Assembly (NCBI RefSeq): GCF_900113705.1
Contig: NZ_FOQI01000001.1
Span: 558,001-622,000 of the forward strand
Direction of reading: 5' to 3'
From: Collimonas sp. OK307
GTDB lineage: Bacteria; Pseudomonadota; Gammaproteobacteria; Burkholderiales; Burkholderiaceae_D
DNA: 64,000 nt
A model generated the notes under the pieces. It was not told the origin of the DNA and did no database searches. It was given only the letters and a program-made list of their open reading frames with translations. A program made the position numbers and the translations under genes. Shown here piece after piece: positions 1 through 8,322 of this stretch. How positions within the stretch are numbered: the stretch's first letter is position 1; each line of letters opens with the position of its first letter.

Positions 1-582
1 CCGGCTCTCGAAGGAAATCAGTTGCACCAGAATTTTTCTATCGTGATGCATGAAAGGCAGCGGTTGCTCGAAGCGGCCTGACAACATGTAATCGACGAAA
101 TCAGGAGAACGTATCAGGTTGGTCAGCAAGCGCCCTTCATCGCGCTTCAGATCCAGGCCCAGATGGCTTTGCGCCGCCGGATTGCACCACTCCAGATGCA
201 TGACGCCGTCGACGATCACCACGCCGTCCGGCAGCAAACTCATGGCTTGCCGAAAGCGCGCCAGCCATTCCGCCATTTCGGTGCGTGAGCGTTCATCTTC
301 CAGCCGGATGTCCTCCAGCGCGGCAAATGCATGCGCCCATAAGCCCCAGATTTTAGGCCGCCGGACGCCGACCGGACCGTCCATCCAGCGTTCGATCTGA
401 TACAGCGACCACATCTGCAGGAACAATAACAGCGCCAGCGACAGACTAAAGAACACTAGTCCGATGATAGCACCGCAAATGGCCACTACCGCCGCGGCAA
501 CCAGCGACAGCAAACCAAACCAGAGCAGCGCCGGCACCCAGAATGCGCGCGCGTTGCGGGTACTGGCCACAGCTCTCGTCAC
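1..582 (-). CDS. phoR: PhoR-type phosphate sensor histidine kinase, N-terminal part (first copy)
   Basis: This is the first 194 codons of a membrane sensor kinase that continues past the left edge. A GTG start at 582 overlaps the phoB stop codon as GTGA, which indicates translational coupling. Two hydrophobic segments lie at about residues 15-55. They are followed by the linker motif EWLARFRQAMSLLPDG and a PAS-like domain containing LEWCNPAAQSHLGL. The same layout and many of the same residues occur in the complete PhoR at 16240-17544, so the two are paralogues. By family knowledge PhoR autophosphorylates and controls PhoB according to phosphate supply. The catalytic domains are outside the window, so activity cannot be judged. 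Confidence 0.85.
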   Translation of the reverse strand, partial: MTRAVASTRNARAFWVPALLWFGLLSLVAAAVVAICGAIIGLVFFSLSLALLLFLQMWSLYQIERWMDGPVGVRRPKIWGLWAHAFAALEDIRLEDERSRTEMAEWLARFRQAMSLLPDGVVIVDGVMHLEWCNPAAQSHLGLDLKRDEGRLLTNLIRSPDFVDYMLSGRFEQPLPFMHHDRKILVQLISFESR

Positions 583-1277
583 GCCACGGGCTCGGCGTTG
601 AGCTTATAGCCGACGCCGCGCACAGTCTTGACATAATCGGCGGCGAGGCCAAGAGATTTACGCAAACGCATGATGTGCACGTCGACCGTGCGTTCTTCGA
701 TGAAAGTGTGATCGCCCCACACTTTATCGAGCAGTTGCGCGCGCGAAAAAATACGATCCGGATGCGCCACCAGGAAACGCAGCAATTTGAACTCGGCTTG
801 ATCCAGTTCGATTTCCTGGCTATCGACGGTAACCTGATAACGATCGGTATCGATCTGAATCAAACCGTGGCTAAGCAGGCTTTGCCCTAGCTCCGGTATC
901 TTGCGCCGTAACAGCGCCTGAATCCGCGCAATCAGCTCCTTGGGCGAAAACGGCTTGGTAACGTAATCGTCGGCCCCTGCATTGAGTCCGCGGACCTTGT
1001 CCTCATCCATACCTTTGGCAGTCAGCATGATGACCGGCAGGGTAGCGCTGCGCGGCTGACTGCGCCACTCCTGCAATAGCGCCAGGCCGGAAGTATCGGG
1101 CAGCATCCAGTCCAGCAGTATGGCCTTGGGCAAAACGCCCGTGATCGCTTGCCGCGCCTCATTGGCGCTATACGCAATCTCGCAGGAAAAGCCGGCGTCA
1201 TCGAGCGTGAACCGCAATAGCTCGGCAATGCCGGGCTCATCTTCGACAATCAAAATGTGGGTTTGAAATTTCGACAT
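579..1277 (-). CDS. phoB: PhoB-type response regulator (first copy)
   Basis: This OmpR/PhoB-family regulator has 232 residues. The receiver domain shows the acidic pocket VEDEP at about 11-15, the phosphoacceptor Asp56 in ILLDWMLP and the conserved Lys in VTKPFSP. A C-terminal winged helix ends with RTVDVHIMRLRKSL and VRGVGYKL. I chose the ATG at 1277; a TTG two codons upstream is possible but less likely. It is the second PhoB in the window, after the one at 17628-18317 inside the pst operon, and the two differ at many positions. This copy lies 82 bp downstream of glmM, with a tandem-repeat array between them, and overlaps the following phoR by 4 bp. Whether it also reads phosphate or has taken another signal is unknown. 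Confidence 0.88.
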   Translation of the reverse strand: MSKFQTHILIVEDEPGIAELLRFTLDDAGFSCEIAYSANEARQAITGVLPKAILLDWMLPDTSGLALLQEWRSQPRSATLPVIMLTAKGMDEDKVRGLNAGADDYVTKPFSPKELIARIQALLRRKIPELGQSLLSHGLIQIDTDRYQVTVDSQEIELDQAEFKLLRFLVAHPDRIFSRAQLLDKVWGDHTFIEERTVDVHIMRLRKSLGLAADYVKTVRGVGYKLNAEPVA

Positions 1278-1320
1278 CGGCAATTAACTCTATTCAGTAG
1301 GCAGTCGATAACTATGTGGG

Positions 1321-1368
1321 CACTCAGGTGAACACTCAGGCAGACACTTGGTTAGATACTCAGTTAGA
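1321..1368. repeat. Four 12-bp tandem repeats across the glmM stop codon
   Basis: Four consecutive 12-mers begin at 1321, 1333, 1345 and 1357: CACTCAGGTGAA, CACTCAGGCAGA, CACTTGGTTAGA and TACTCAGTTAGA. The glmM stop codon (complement of 1360-1362) falls in the last unit. The rest of the array fills over half of the glmM-phoB spacer. The units drift gradually, as expected of an old slippage array. Confidence 0.8.
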
Positions 1369-2697
1369 TACCTTATCGGCAATCCGGCACGCCATCGCCT
1401 GCGCCAGATCGGCGCTCTTGGCTTCAACCATGACGCGGATCAGCGGTTCAGTGCCCGAAGCCCGGATCAACACGCGTCCGTTATCGCCGAGCTCCTGCTC
1501 GACAGCTTCCTTCTCTGCCACCATCGCCGGACTTTTTTTCCAGTCGAAGCCCGCGCTCACCTTCTTGTTGATCAAGGTTTGCGGATAAAGTGCGATATCG
1601 GCGGTCAACTGCGCCAGCGTTTCACCGTCACGCTTGAGTGCCGACAAAACCTGCAAGGCCGATACGATGCCGTCGCCGGTAGTATGCTTATCCAGGCACA
1701 GAAGATGGCCGGAGCCCTCGCCACCGAGGTTCCAGCCACGCTCTTTCATCACTTCCAGCACGTAGCGGTCGCCGACGTTAGCACGGGCGAACTCAACACC
1801 CATTTTCCGGAACGCCACTTCCAGCGCCATATTCGTCATCAAGGTGCCGACTGCACCTTTTACCGGACCGATCTTCAAGCGGTCCTTGACCATCACATAC
1901 AGCAGCTCGTCGCCATTATAAATACGGCCGCTGGCATCGACCATCACCAGGCGATCGGCGTCGCCATCCAGGGCAATGCCGATATCTGCGTGATTGGAGC
2001 GCACTGCCAGCGCCAGCGCGTCCGGCGCAGTCGCGCCAAAGCCGGCATTGATGTTGAAACCATTCGGCTGATTGCCGATAGAAATGACTTCGGCACCCAA
2101 CTCATGGAACACATGCGACGCAATATGGTAGGCCGCACCGTGGGCGCTATCGACCACGATGGTCAGCCCGCGCAAGTCTAGCTCGTTAGGGAAGGTGCTT
2201 TTACAAAATTCGATGTAACGTCCGGCCGCGTCGTCCAGGCGCCTTGCCTTGCCCAGCTTATCGGAGGCCACGCACTCCATCGGCAACGCCAGCGCGTCCT
2301 CAATCGCGGTTTCCACGGAGTCAGGCAATTTATTGCCCTGCGCCGAAAAGAACTTGATACCGTTATCTTCATACGGATTATGCGATGCTGAAATCACCAC
2401 GCCTGCCGACAAACGCAGCGCGCGCGTCAGGTAAGCGATCGCCGGGGTCGGCATCGGCCCGGCCAGCATCACGTCGACGCCGGCGGCGGCAAAACCTGCT
2501 TCCAGTGCAGCTTCCAGCATATAGCCCGAAACCCGGGTATCTTTGCCGATCAGCACGGTTGGCTTGCCTGTGCCGGATTTCGCCTGCGCCAGCACCTTGC
2601 CGGCGGCGTAACCCAGTCTCATCACAAAATCCGGTGTAATCGGTGCTACGCCGACACGACCGCGCACGCCATCGGTACCAAAATATTTTCTTGTCAT
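1360..2697 (-). CDS. glmM: Phosphoglucosamine mutase GlmM
   Basis: This enzyme converts glucosamine-6-phosphate to glucosamine-1-phosphate, a cytoplasmic step toward UDP-N-acetylglucosamine for peptidoglycan and LPS. The protein is 445 residues, the usual family length. It begins with the canonical [13 protein letters not shown]. The phosphoserine loop [12 protein letters not shown] has Ser105 as the active residue, the metal-binding loop is DGDADR, and a C-terminal phosphate-binding motif reads [13 protein letters not shown] took the ATG at 2697 rather than one four codons upstream because AAGG lies 5 nt before it and the length then matches the family. It follows folP by about 60 bp, a linkage seen in many proteobacteria. 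Confidence 0.96.
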   Translation of the reverse strand: MTRKYFGTDGVRGRVGVAPITPDFVMRLGYAAGKVLAQAKSGTGKPTVLIGKDTRVSGYMLEAALEAGFAAAGVDVMLAGPMPTPAIAYLTRALRLSAGVVISASHNPYEDNGIKFFSAQGNKLPDSVETAIEDALALPMECVASDKLGKARRLDDAAGRYIEFCKSTFPNELDLRGLTIVVDSAHGAAYHIASHVFHELGAEVISIGNQPNGFNINAGFGATAPDALALAVRSNHADIGIALDGDADRLVMVDASGRIYNGDELLYVMVKDRLKIGPVKGAVGTLMTNMALEVAFRKMGVEFARANVGDRYVLEVMKERGWNLGGEGSGHLLCLDKHTTGDGIVSALQVLSALKRDGETLAQLTADIALYPQTLINKKVSAGFDWKKSPAMVAEKEAVEQELGDNGRVLIRASGTEPLIRVMVEAKSADLAQAMACRIADKVSN

Positions 2698-2758
2698 CTC
2701 AGCCTTCATTCAAATTCTATAGTCAGTCACTGCCATATTGCTGTTTACTGCTGCTTGC

Positions 2759-3604
2759 CTATTTCTGCTGCGCCGCCTGCCACACCTTGAGCGCGTCTAC
2801 CGTCTCGGCCACATCATGCACCCGGACCATCTTAGCACCCTGCGAAACCGCCGCCAAAGCCGCTGCTAGACTGCCGGCAAGGCGCCGCTCCACCGGTTTG
2901 CCGGTCAACTCTCCCAGCATGGTTTTGCGTGAGATTCCCGCCAGCAAAGGCAAGTCCAGCGCACGTTGAATATCGCCCATGCTTTGCAACAAAGCAACAT
3001 TATGCGCCAAGGTCTTGCCAAAACCAAAACCGGGATCGATGCTGATGCGATTGCGCCCTATCCCGGCCAGTTCCAGCACCCTCACCCGCTCCTGCAGGAA
3101 AGCACTGACTTCTGCCACCACATCCCGGTATTCCGGCTTGATTTGCATGGTTTGCGGGTCCGCCTGCATGTGCATGATGCACAGGCCGCAATCGCTATCG
3201 CTTACCGCCTCCAAGGCGCCCGGGGCACGCAAACCGTTGATGTCATTGATCAGGTCGACGCCGGCTGCAAGGGCTTCGCGCATTACGGCCGGCTTGTAGG
3301 TATCGATGGAAAGTGGTTTGCCGCAATCGCGCAAGGCGTAAATGGCCGGCATGACCCGGTCCAGCTCTTCTTCCAGCGATAGCGCCGGGCTGCCGGGACG
3401 GCTCGACTCGCCCCCTATGTCGATGATATCGACGCCGTCCGCAATCATCTGTTCGGCATGCGACAAGGCGAATTCAAGCGACTGGAATTGTCCGCCGTCG
3501 GAAAATGAATCGGGCGTGATGTTGAGGATGCCCATCACCAGCGGCCGCGCTTGCGGCGTATTGACCGGGAGCCGATAACGGCCGCATTGAAAATATTCTT
3601 GCAT
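2759..3604 (-). CDS. folP: Dihydropteroate synthase
   Basis: FolP condenses p-aminobenzoate with the hydroxymethyl-dihydropterin pyrophosphate to give dihydropteroate in folate synthesis. It is the target of sulfonamides. The 281-residue TIM-barrel protein shows both family signatures: GILNITPDSFSDGG near residue 25 and DIGGESSRPG near residue 62. Later come DLINDINGLR, DPGFGFGKT and a terminal VRVHDVAETVDAL. It sits between ftsH, from which a terminator hairpin separates it, and glmM, with which it is probably co-transcribed. Confidence 0.96.
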   Translation of the reverse strand: MQEYFQCGRYRLPVNTPQARPLVMGILNITPDSFSDGGQFQSLEFALSHAEQMIADGVDIIDIGGESSRPGSPALSLEEELDRVMPAIYALRDCGKPLSIDTYKPAVMREALAAGVDLINDINGLRAPGALEAVSDSDCGLCIMHMQADPQTMQIKPEYRDVVAEVSAFLQERVRVLELAGIGRNRISIDPGFGFGKTLAHNVALLQSMGDIQRALDLPLLAGISRKTMLGELTGKPVERRLAGSLAAALAAVSQGAKMVRVHDVAETVDALKVWQAAQQK

Positions 3605-3665
3605 AATGAAAAATGGAATGGGTCTTAAGAATGGATCTGAAGCATAGATATTAAGCGCGCGAAGA

Positions 3666-3700
3666 CAAATAAAAAGGGCGAGGATTGCTCCTCACCCTTG
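3666..3700 (-). terminator. Intrinsic terminator after ftsH
   Basis: An 11-bp stem with one mismatch (3674-3684 pairing with 3689-3699) and a 4-nt loop is followed on the minus strand by a T-rich run ending TTTTTATTTG. It sits 59 bp past the ftsH stop and before folP, so folP-glmM probably has its own promoter or relies on read-through. Confidence 0.7.
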
Positions 3701-3758
3701 CTTATAAATTTTTACAAGCTACGTTAGAGCCTGTCAACCTGGCAGGCGCCGGACCGGA

Positions 3759-5645
3759 TCAGGCCGGTGCGGTAGCAGTCGGCGAAACGCCGCCGGACGA
3801 ACTGTCGCCAGGTGCCTTGCGGACCGAGCTGCCGGCTTTCGGCAAACGTGGCTCCAGGCCTTCCATGATGTCGTTGATCTGATCGGCATCGATGGTTTCC
3901 CAATCCAGCAGGGCCTTGGTCATCGCCTCAACCTTGTCCTTGTTTTCTTCCAGCAGACGGCGCGACAAAGCATATTGCTGATCGAGAATGCTGCGAATCT
4001 CGGCATCGACTTTTTGCTGTGTGGCTTCCGATACTGTTTTCGAGGACGAGCGGCCAAAGTATGCGTCCTGCTCGGTATCTTCGTAGACCATGGTGCCCAG
4101 GGTCTCGGACATGCCGTAACGTGTCACCATTGCCCGTGCCAGCTTGGTGGCGCGCTCAAAGTCGTTCGAGGCGCCGGTCGACATCTGGTGCATGAAAATC
4201 TCTTCTGAAATACGGCCGCCGAACAGGATGGCGATTTCTTCCAGCATCTTGTCCTTGTACATGTTGACGCGGTCATGCTCAGGCAATTGCCAGGTCAGGC
4301 CAAGGGCGAAGCCGCGTGGCATGATGGTAACCTTGTGCACCGGATCGGCTTTTGGCAGCAACTTGGCTACCACCGCATGGCCGGATTCGTGATATGCCGT
4401 ATTGCGGCGCTCCTCTTCACGCATCACTGCAGACTTGCGCTCAGGGCCCATGACGATCTTGTCCTTGGCATCCTCGAAATCCTGCATCTCTACCAGGCGC
4501 TTGGCGCGACGGGCAGCAAACAGAGCCGCCTCATTGACCAGATTGGCCAGGTCGGCGCCCGAGAAGCCAGGTGTACCACGTGCCAGGATGTCGGCTTTGA
4601 CGTCGGTGGAAATCGGCACCTTGCGCATGTGGACGTTCAGGATCTGTTCGCGGCCGCGGATATCCGGCAAGCCAACCACCACCTGGCGGTCGAAACGCCC
4701 CGGACGCAACAACGCTTTGTCGAGCACGTCGGAACGGTTGGTAGCAGCGATCACGATCACGCCGGAATTGGCTTCGAAGCCATCCATCTCAACCAGCATC
4801 TGATTCAGCGTTTGTTCGCGTTCGTCATTACCGCCGCCCATGCCGGCGCCGCGATGGCGGCCGACTGCATCAATTTCATCGATGAAAATAATGCAAGGAG
4901 CATGCTTCTTGGCGTTTTCGAACATATCGCGCACCCGCGATGCGCCAACGCCGACAAACATTTCAACGAAATCAGAACCGGAAATGGTAAAAAACGGTAC
5001 TTTCGCTTCACCCGCAATCGCACGGGCCAGCAAAGTCTTACCTGTACCTGGTGGGCCTACCAACAGAACGCCATGCGGAATGCGACCACCCAGCTTCTGG
5101 AATTTGGTTGGGTCGCGCAGGAAGTCGACCAGTTCGGACACTTCTTCCTTGGCCTCGTCGCAACCGGCAACATCGCCAAAAGTAACGGTATTACTATTTT
5201 CATCCAGCATGCGCGCTTTCGACTTGCCGAACGAGAATGCCCCGCCCTTGCCGCCGCCCTGCATCTGCCGCATGAAGAAAATCCAGACGCCCAGCAACAG
5301 GATCATCGGGAACCACGAGATGAAGATCTGCTGCAGGAACGATGGTTCTTCCGGCTGTTTGATCTCGAATTTGACGTTGTTGTTGACCAGGTCGCCGATC
5401 AGGCCGCGATCCAGCGACGTGATGGCAGTCTTGACTTTCTTACCGTCCGAAGTAGTGGCAACAATGCTGCGGTCTTCAATCGTCGCATCGGTGATATGGC
5501 CTGACCGTATTTCACTGATGAGATCGGAATAGGCAATCGGCCCTGCGCCGCTAGCCAGTCCTCGCCCGTCGAACTGCTTGAATACGGTGAAAAGCACCAG
5601 GGCGATGACCACCCAGATGGCGGCTTTGGAAAACATGTTGTTCAC
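3759..5645 (-). CDS. ftsH: ATP-dependent inner-membrane zinc metalloprotease FtsH
   Basis: FtsH is a membrane-anchored hexameric AAA+ protease that degrades misfolded membrane proteins and regulators such as sigma-32 and LpxC. Numbered from the chosen start (628 residues), TM1 is at about 6-22, a periplasmic domain follows, and TM2 is at about 107-126. Walker A GPPGTGKT is at 197-204 and Walker B IIFIDEID at 252-259. The second-region-of-homology arginines lie in RPGRFDRQ, and the zinc site HESGH is at 419-423. An ATG at 5753 would add 36 residues, but it lies inside a sigma-32-like promoter. The GTG at 5645 has AAGGAG 5 nt upstream and gives the normal FtsH N-terminus. The tail is proline- and serine-rich. 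Confidence 0.96.
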   Translation of the reverse strand: MNNMFSKAAIWVVIALVLFTVFKQFDGRGLASGAGPIAYSDLISEIRSGHITDATIEDRSIVATTSDGKKVKTAITSLDRGLIGDLVNNNVKFEIKQPEEPSFLQQIFISWFPMILLLGVWIFFMRQMQGGGKGGAFSFGKSKARMLDENSNTVTFGDVAGCDEAKEEVSELVDFLRDPTKFQKLGGRIPHGVLLVGPPGTGKTLLARAIAGEAKVPFFTISGSDFVEMFVGVGASRVRDMFENAKKHAPCIIFIDEIDAVGRHRGAGMGGGNDEREQTLNQMLVEMDGFEANSGVIVIAATNRSDVLDKALLRPGRFDRQVVVGLPDIRGREQILNVHMRKVPISTDVKADILARGTPGFSGADLANLVNEAALFAARRAKRLVEMQDFEDAKDKIVMGPERKSAVMREEERRNTAYHESGHAVVAKLLPKADPVHKVTIMPRGFALGLTWQLPEHDRVNMYKDKMLEEIAILFGGRISEEIFMHQMSTGASNDFERATKLARAMVTRYGMSETLGTMVYEDTEQDAYFGRSSSKTVSEATQQKVDAEIRSILDQQYALSRRLLEENKDKVEAMTKALLDWETIDADQINDIMEGLEPRLPKAGSSVRKAPGDSSSGGVSPTATAPA

Positions 5646-5739
5646 TAGAACTCCTTGGACGCGCTGCGCGCCTGACATAGGTACAGCTTCGAGGTATTCC
5701 TTAGATTTTACTCGGAATGGGTACGGCTTGCTAGATTGG

Positions 5740-5768
5740 ATATGCGGCCGCACTCATGATAAATCAAG
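5740..5768 (-). promoter_or_regulatory. Sigma-32-like heat-shock promoter for ftsH
   Basis: Reading the minus strand, CTTGAT (5768-5763), a 15-bp spacer and CCGCATAT (5747-5740) resemble the sigma-32 consensus CTTGAA-N13/15-CCCCATNT. The predicted start of transcription lies about 90 nt before the GTG start of ftsH. ftsH is a known heat-shock gene in E. coli, which supports the call. Confidence 0.5.
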
Positions 5769-5793
5769 GAATACTTGTTAATCATCGTGGAAA

Positions 5794-6438
5794 TTACCGT
5801 GGATTCTTCAATATCTTTCCAAGCAAGAAGATTTCTGACGATTTGTCACGGCTGGCTTTCGGTTTTCTGGAGGCCACGGTTTTGAATTCCTGGCGAAATT
5901 TCATCAACACTTCATTGTAACCGGTACCGTTGAAACATTTTGCCAACAAAGCGCCGCTTGGCTTCATGTGTTGTTGCGCAAATTCAATTGCCAAATCGAT
6001 AATTTCCTCGACCCGAGCCGCATCCGAGATAGCGATGCCGGACAGGTTGGGCGCCATGTCGGACAACACCAGATCCACCTTCCGCCCTTCCAGCAAGCGC
6101 TCCAACTGGCGCAAGCTGTCCGCCTCGCGGAAGTCGCCCTGGATGAAATGGACGTCGGCAATCGGCTCCATCGGCAAGATATCCAGGCCGATGATCATGC
6201 CATGGATGCCGCCGCCGTCCTGGCCGGCCAGCTTGTTGCGGGCGTACTGCGACCAGCTGCCCGGAGTCGATCCAAGATCGACAATGATCTGGCCAGGCTT
6301 GATCAGCTTGTCCATTTCGTCGATTTCTTTTAGCTTGTAAGCTGCCCGCGCACGATAGCCTTCTTTCTGCGCCAGCTTCACGTAAGGATCGTTAATGTGG
6401 TCGTGCAACCAGTTTTTGTTTAATTTCTTCTTTGCCAT
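5794..6438 (-). CDS. rlmE: 23S rRNA 2'-O-methyltransferase RlmE (FtsJ)
   Basis: RlmE uses S-adenosylmethionine to methylate the 2'-O of U2552 (E. coli numbering) in the ribosomal A-loop, a late and heat-induced step of 50S assembly. The 214-residue protein starts with the typical basic tail [10 protein letters not shown]. It carries the SAM-binding motif [12 protein letters not shown], and [13 protein letters not shown] supplies the acidic residue of the K-D-K-E catalytic set. It precedes ftsH on the same strand and diverges from yhbY 31 bp away, the classical rlmE-ftsH linkage. Confidence 0.95.
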   Translation of the reverse strand: MAKKKLNKNWLHDHINDPYVKLAQKEGYRARAAYKLKEIDEMDKLIKPGQIIVDLGSTPGSWSQYARNKLAGQDGGGIHGMIIGLDILPMEPIADVHFIQGDFREADSLRQLERLLEGRKVDLVLSDMAPNLSGIAISDAARVEEIIDLAIEFAQQHMKPSGALLAKCFNGTGYNEVLMKFRQEFKTVASRKPKASRDKSSEIFLLGKILKNPR

Positions 6439-6469
6439 TCGCGTAGAATACCGTTTTTAAGGAATTTTT

Positions 6470-6940
6470 ATGTTGAAACTTACATCCGCCGAGCGTAGCG
6501 AGCTCCGTTCCCAAGCCCACGGACTGGATCCGGTGGTCCTGATCAGCGAAGATGGCTTAAAACCATCCCTGATGAAAGAGATCGATGCCAGCCTGAACGC
6601 CCATGGCCTGATTAAAGTGCGTGTATTCGGTGATGATCGCGAGGCACGGATTGCCATCTACGAAACTATTTGCGAAAAACTCAGCGCAGCGCCGGTACAA
6701 CACATCGGCAAATTGCTGGTCCTGTACCGCCCGCAAAAGGATGCTGCCAAAGAACGCAGCGAAACTCGCGGCCGGGGCATGCGTGAAGTAACCATCGTCA
6801 AACCAAGCCCAAGCGGCACCAAGCGGCCATCGGTGACCAAGGTCATGGTAAAAGGCAATGAGCGCGTAACCCAGGGCGGCAACATCAAGCGCGCCAAACC
6901 TCGTCAGAAAAGCGGTAAGAAATCGGCATTGGGTCGTTAA
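6470..6940 (+). CDS. yhbY: YhbY-family RNA-binding protein (CRM domain)
   Basis: YhbY is a small CRM-domain protein that associates with pre-50S ribosomal particles. The domain occupies about residues 1-95. It starts LTSAERSELRSQAHGLDPVV and continues with the segment KVRVFGDDREARI. The GxxG-type loop of CRM domains is not clear-cut here, the closest match being SEDGLKPS. The last 55 residues are a basic, low-complexity tail rich in Lys, Arg, Gly and Ser (for example RETRGRGMREV and KRAKPRQKSGKKSALGR), which makes the protein longer than the roughly 97-residue E. coli YhbY. AAGGAA precedes the ATG. It diverges from rlmE, whose product acts on the same particle. Confidence 0.9.
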   Translation: MLKLTSAERSELRSQAHGLDPVVLISEDGLKPSLMKEIDASLNAHGLIKVRVFGDDREARIAIYETICEKLSAAPVQHIGKLLVLYRPQKDAAKERSETRGRGMREVTIVKPSPSGTKRPSVTKVMVKGNERVTQGGNIKRAKPRQKSGKKSALGR

Positions 6941-6953
6941 TGCCTACGTTTAT

Positions 6954-6978
6954 GGTTGCCGCAGCGACTGCGGTAACC
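6954..6978 (+). terminator. Hairpin just after yhbY
   Basis: A 10-bp stem with one G-U pair (6954-6963 with 6969-6978) and a 5-nt loop begins 14 nt past the yhbY stop. No T-run follows, so this may be an mRNA 3'-end stabiliser or a Rho-assisted end rather than a strict intrinsic terminator. Confidence 0.4.
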
Positions 6979-7073
6979 AGTAACGGGGCCGCATTTCTTA
7001 GAGGCGGAGCCAGGATCGATCCAGATCCTGCAGCGCCTTTCCCTGTAGCCGGCAGACTCACACCGGCTTCTAC

Positions 7074-7541
7074 CTAGCGCAAACTGCGCAAACGCAGAAT
7101 CAGCCCCACTCCCAACAAGCTCTGAATCAGGAAGATGCCGCTGGCAACGCCATGCAGAATCCCGAACTGCGTCTTGGCGCCGTCACTCATCACACCGCCG
7201 GTTGCCACAGACGCTTCACGCAAACTGGCCATGAACGGCTGGATACCGAAATAACCGACCAGGGTACAAACCAGCATCGCCAGCGTCAGCTTCAGCAGGG
7301 TCTTGCGCAACGGTGCTGCATCGTCATAGGTCCGGTAGCTGAACAACAGGATCAAGGCGACGCCGCAAGCTATCGTCAGCCAGGCTTCGATCCGGAACAG
7401 GCTGCCCGCGATAGTGCCGGCCAGCACGCGGTCGGGCAACGTGGCGAATAACGCCGGTGCGACCAGATAACCAACCGTCCACAGACTACCCACCCATAAG
7501 GTAGCAATCAACAATCTGAGTCTTACAACAAGCATTGCCAC
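7074..7541 (-). CDS. DUF4149 family membrane protein
   Basis: This 155-residue hydrophobic protein has four predicted membrane segments: about residues 8-30 (LLIATLWVGSLWTVGYLVA), 47-68, 82-102 and 125-150. The short TLWVGSLWTVGYLVAPALFA stretch is typical of DUF4149 proteins, which are common near greA and carAB in Burkholderiales. Function is unknown. No catalytic motif is visible. It lies on the same strand as greA, about 90 bp downstream, and may be read from the same message. Confidence 0.8.
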   Translation of the reverse strand: MAMLVVRLRLLIATLWVGSLWTVGYLVAPALFATLPDRVLAGTIAGSLFRIEAWLTIACGVALILLFSYRTYDDAAPLRKTLLKLTLAMLVCTLVGYFGIQPFMASLREASVATGGVMSDGAKTQFGILHGVASGIFLIQSLLGVGLILRLRSLR

Positions 7542-7629
7542 TCCCGGTTTCTGATCAAGCGACTCGAATCAAGCTGCTCTGATTACTCTCAGGGCACCGG
7601 CCGTATGCGGCGATGCCCGACGCGCTTGC

Positions 7630-8106
7630 TTAGATGTAGCGAACTTCCAGGATTTCATATTCGCGGATGCCGGATGGCGCTTGTACGCCGACCACGTCGC
7701 CGGCGGTCTTGCCGATCAGCGCACGAGCGATCGGCGAGGTCACGGAAACCTTGGACAGCTTGATATCGGCTTCATCGGTGCCGACGATTTGATACGTCAC
7801 CTTATCGCCGGACTCCAGGTCTTCCAGATCGACCGTAGAGGCAAACACCACGCGCCCGTCCGCATCCAGAGTTGCAGGATCGATAACCTGCGCGGCTCCC
7901 AGCTTGCCCTCGAGGTCGGCAATCCGGCCTTCGACAAAACCTTGCCGCTCTTTCGCCGCGTCATAGTCCGCGTTTTCCGAAAGATCGCCATGCGCGCGCG
8001 CTTCCGCGATGGCCTTGATGACAGTTTGACGCTCTTTGGTTTTCAAATGATGCAATTCATCTTTCAACAATTGCGCGCCATGCTTGGTAAGAGGTACTGA
8101 GCTCAT
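7630..8106 (-). CDS. greA: Transcription elongation factor GreA
   Basis: GreA enters the secondary channel of RNA polymerase and stimulates cleavage of backtracked RNA. From the ATG at 8106 the product is 158 residues, the standard length. It starts MSSVPLTKHGAQLLKDEL. The N-terminal coiled coil (about 1-75) carries the acidic tip DLSENADYDAA whose residues coordinate the catalytic magnesium. The C-terminal FKBP-like domain contains VTSPIARALIGK. An in-frame upstream extension of 27 residues is rejected because it lacks family similarity. It follows carAB, an arrangement usual in this order. Confidence 0.96.
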   Translation of the reverse strand: MSSVPLTKHGAQLLKDELHHLKTKERQTVIKAIAEARAHGDLSENADYDAAKERQGFVEGRIADLEGKLGAAQVIDPATLDADGRVVFASTVDLEDLESGDKVTYQIVGTDEADIKLSKVSVTSPIARALIGKTAGDVVGVQAPSGIREYEILEVRYI

Positions 8107-8177
8107 AGGGATGGTACTCAACAAATATAAATTAAGGTTTATGACGCAGGGTCTATCACGTACACAATAAAAGGTCA

Positions 8178-8222
8178 CGGAGGTCAAAGCGTACCGAAAA
8201 AAGGGTGCGCTTATGACCTCCG
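8178..8222 (-). terminator. Long hairpin between carB and greA
   Basis: A 9-bp perfect stem (8178-8186 with 8214-8222) continues inward with five more pairs after a one-base bulge and closes on an A-rich loop. On the minus strand it ends about 70 nt before greA and is followed by TGACCTTTTATT. It probably ends or attenuates the carAB transcript. Confidence 0.5.
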
Positions 8223-8322
8223 CAGGAACTTCTGTAGCTAAATTGTACGTTTCGGCGGCTTCCAGGCAACAATGCAGCCCGGAAGCGATTCAGGATGCGC
8301 CTAGGCACATCCTGATCTGACC

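Noticed and set aside
7553-7580. Near-tandem 14-bp pair before the DUF4149 gene
   Set aside because: Ten of 14 matches over two units; too weak.
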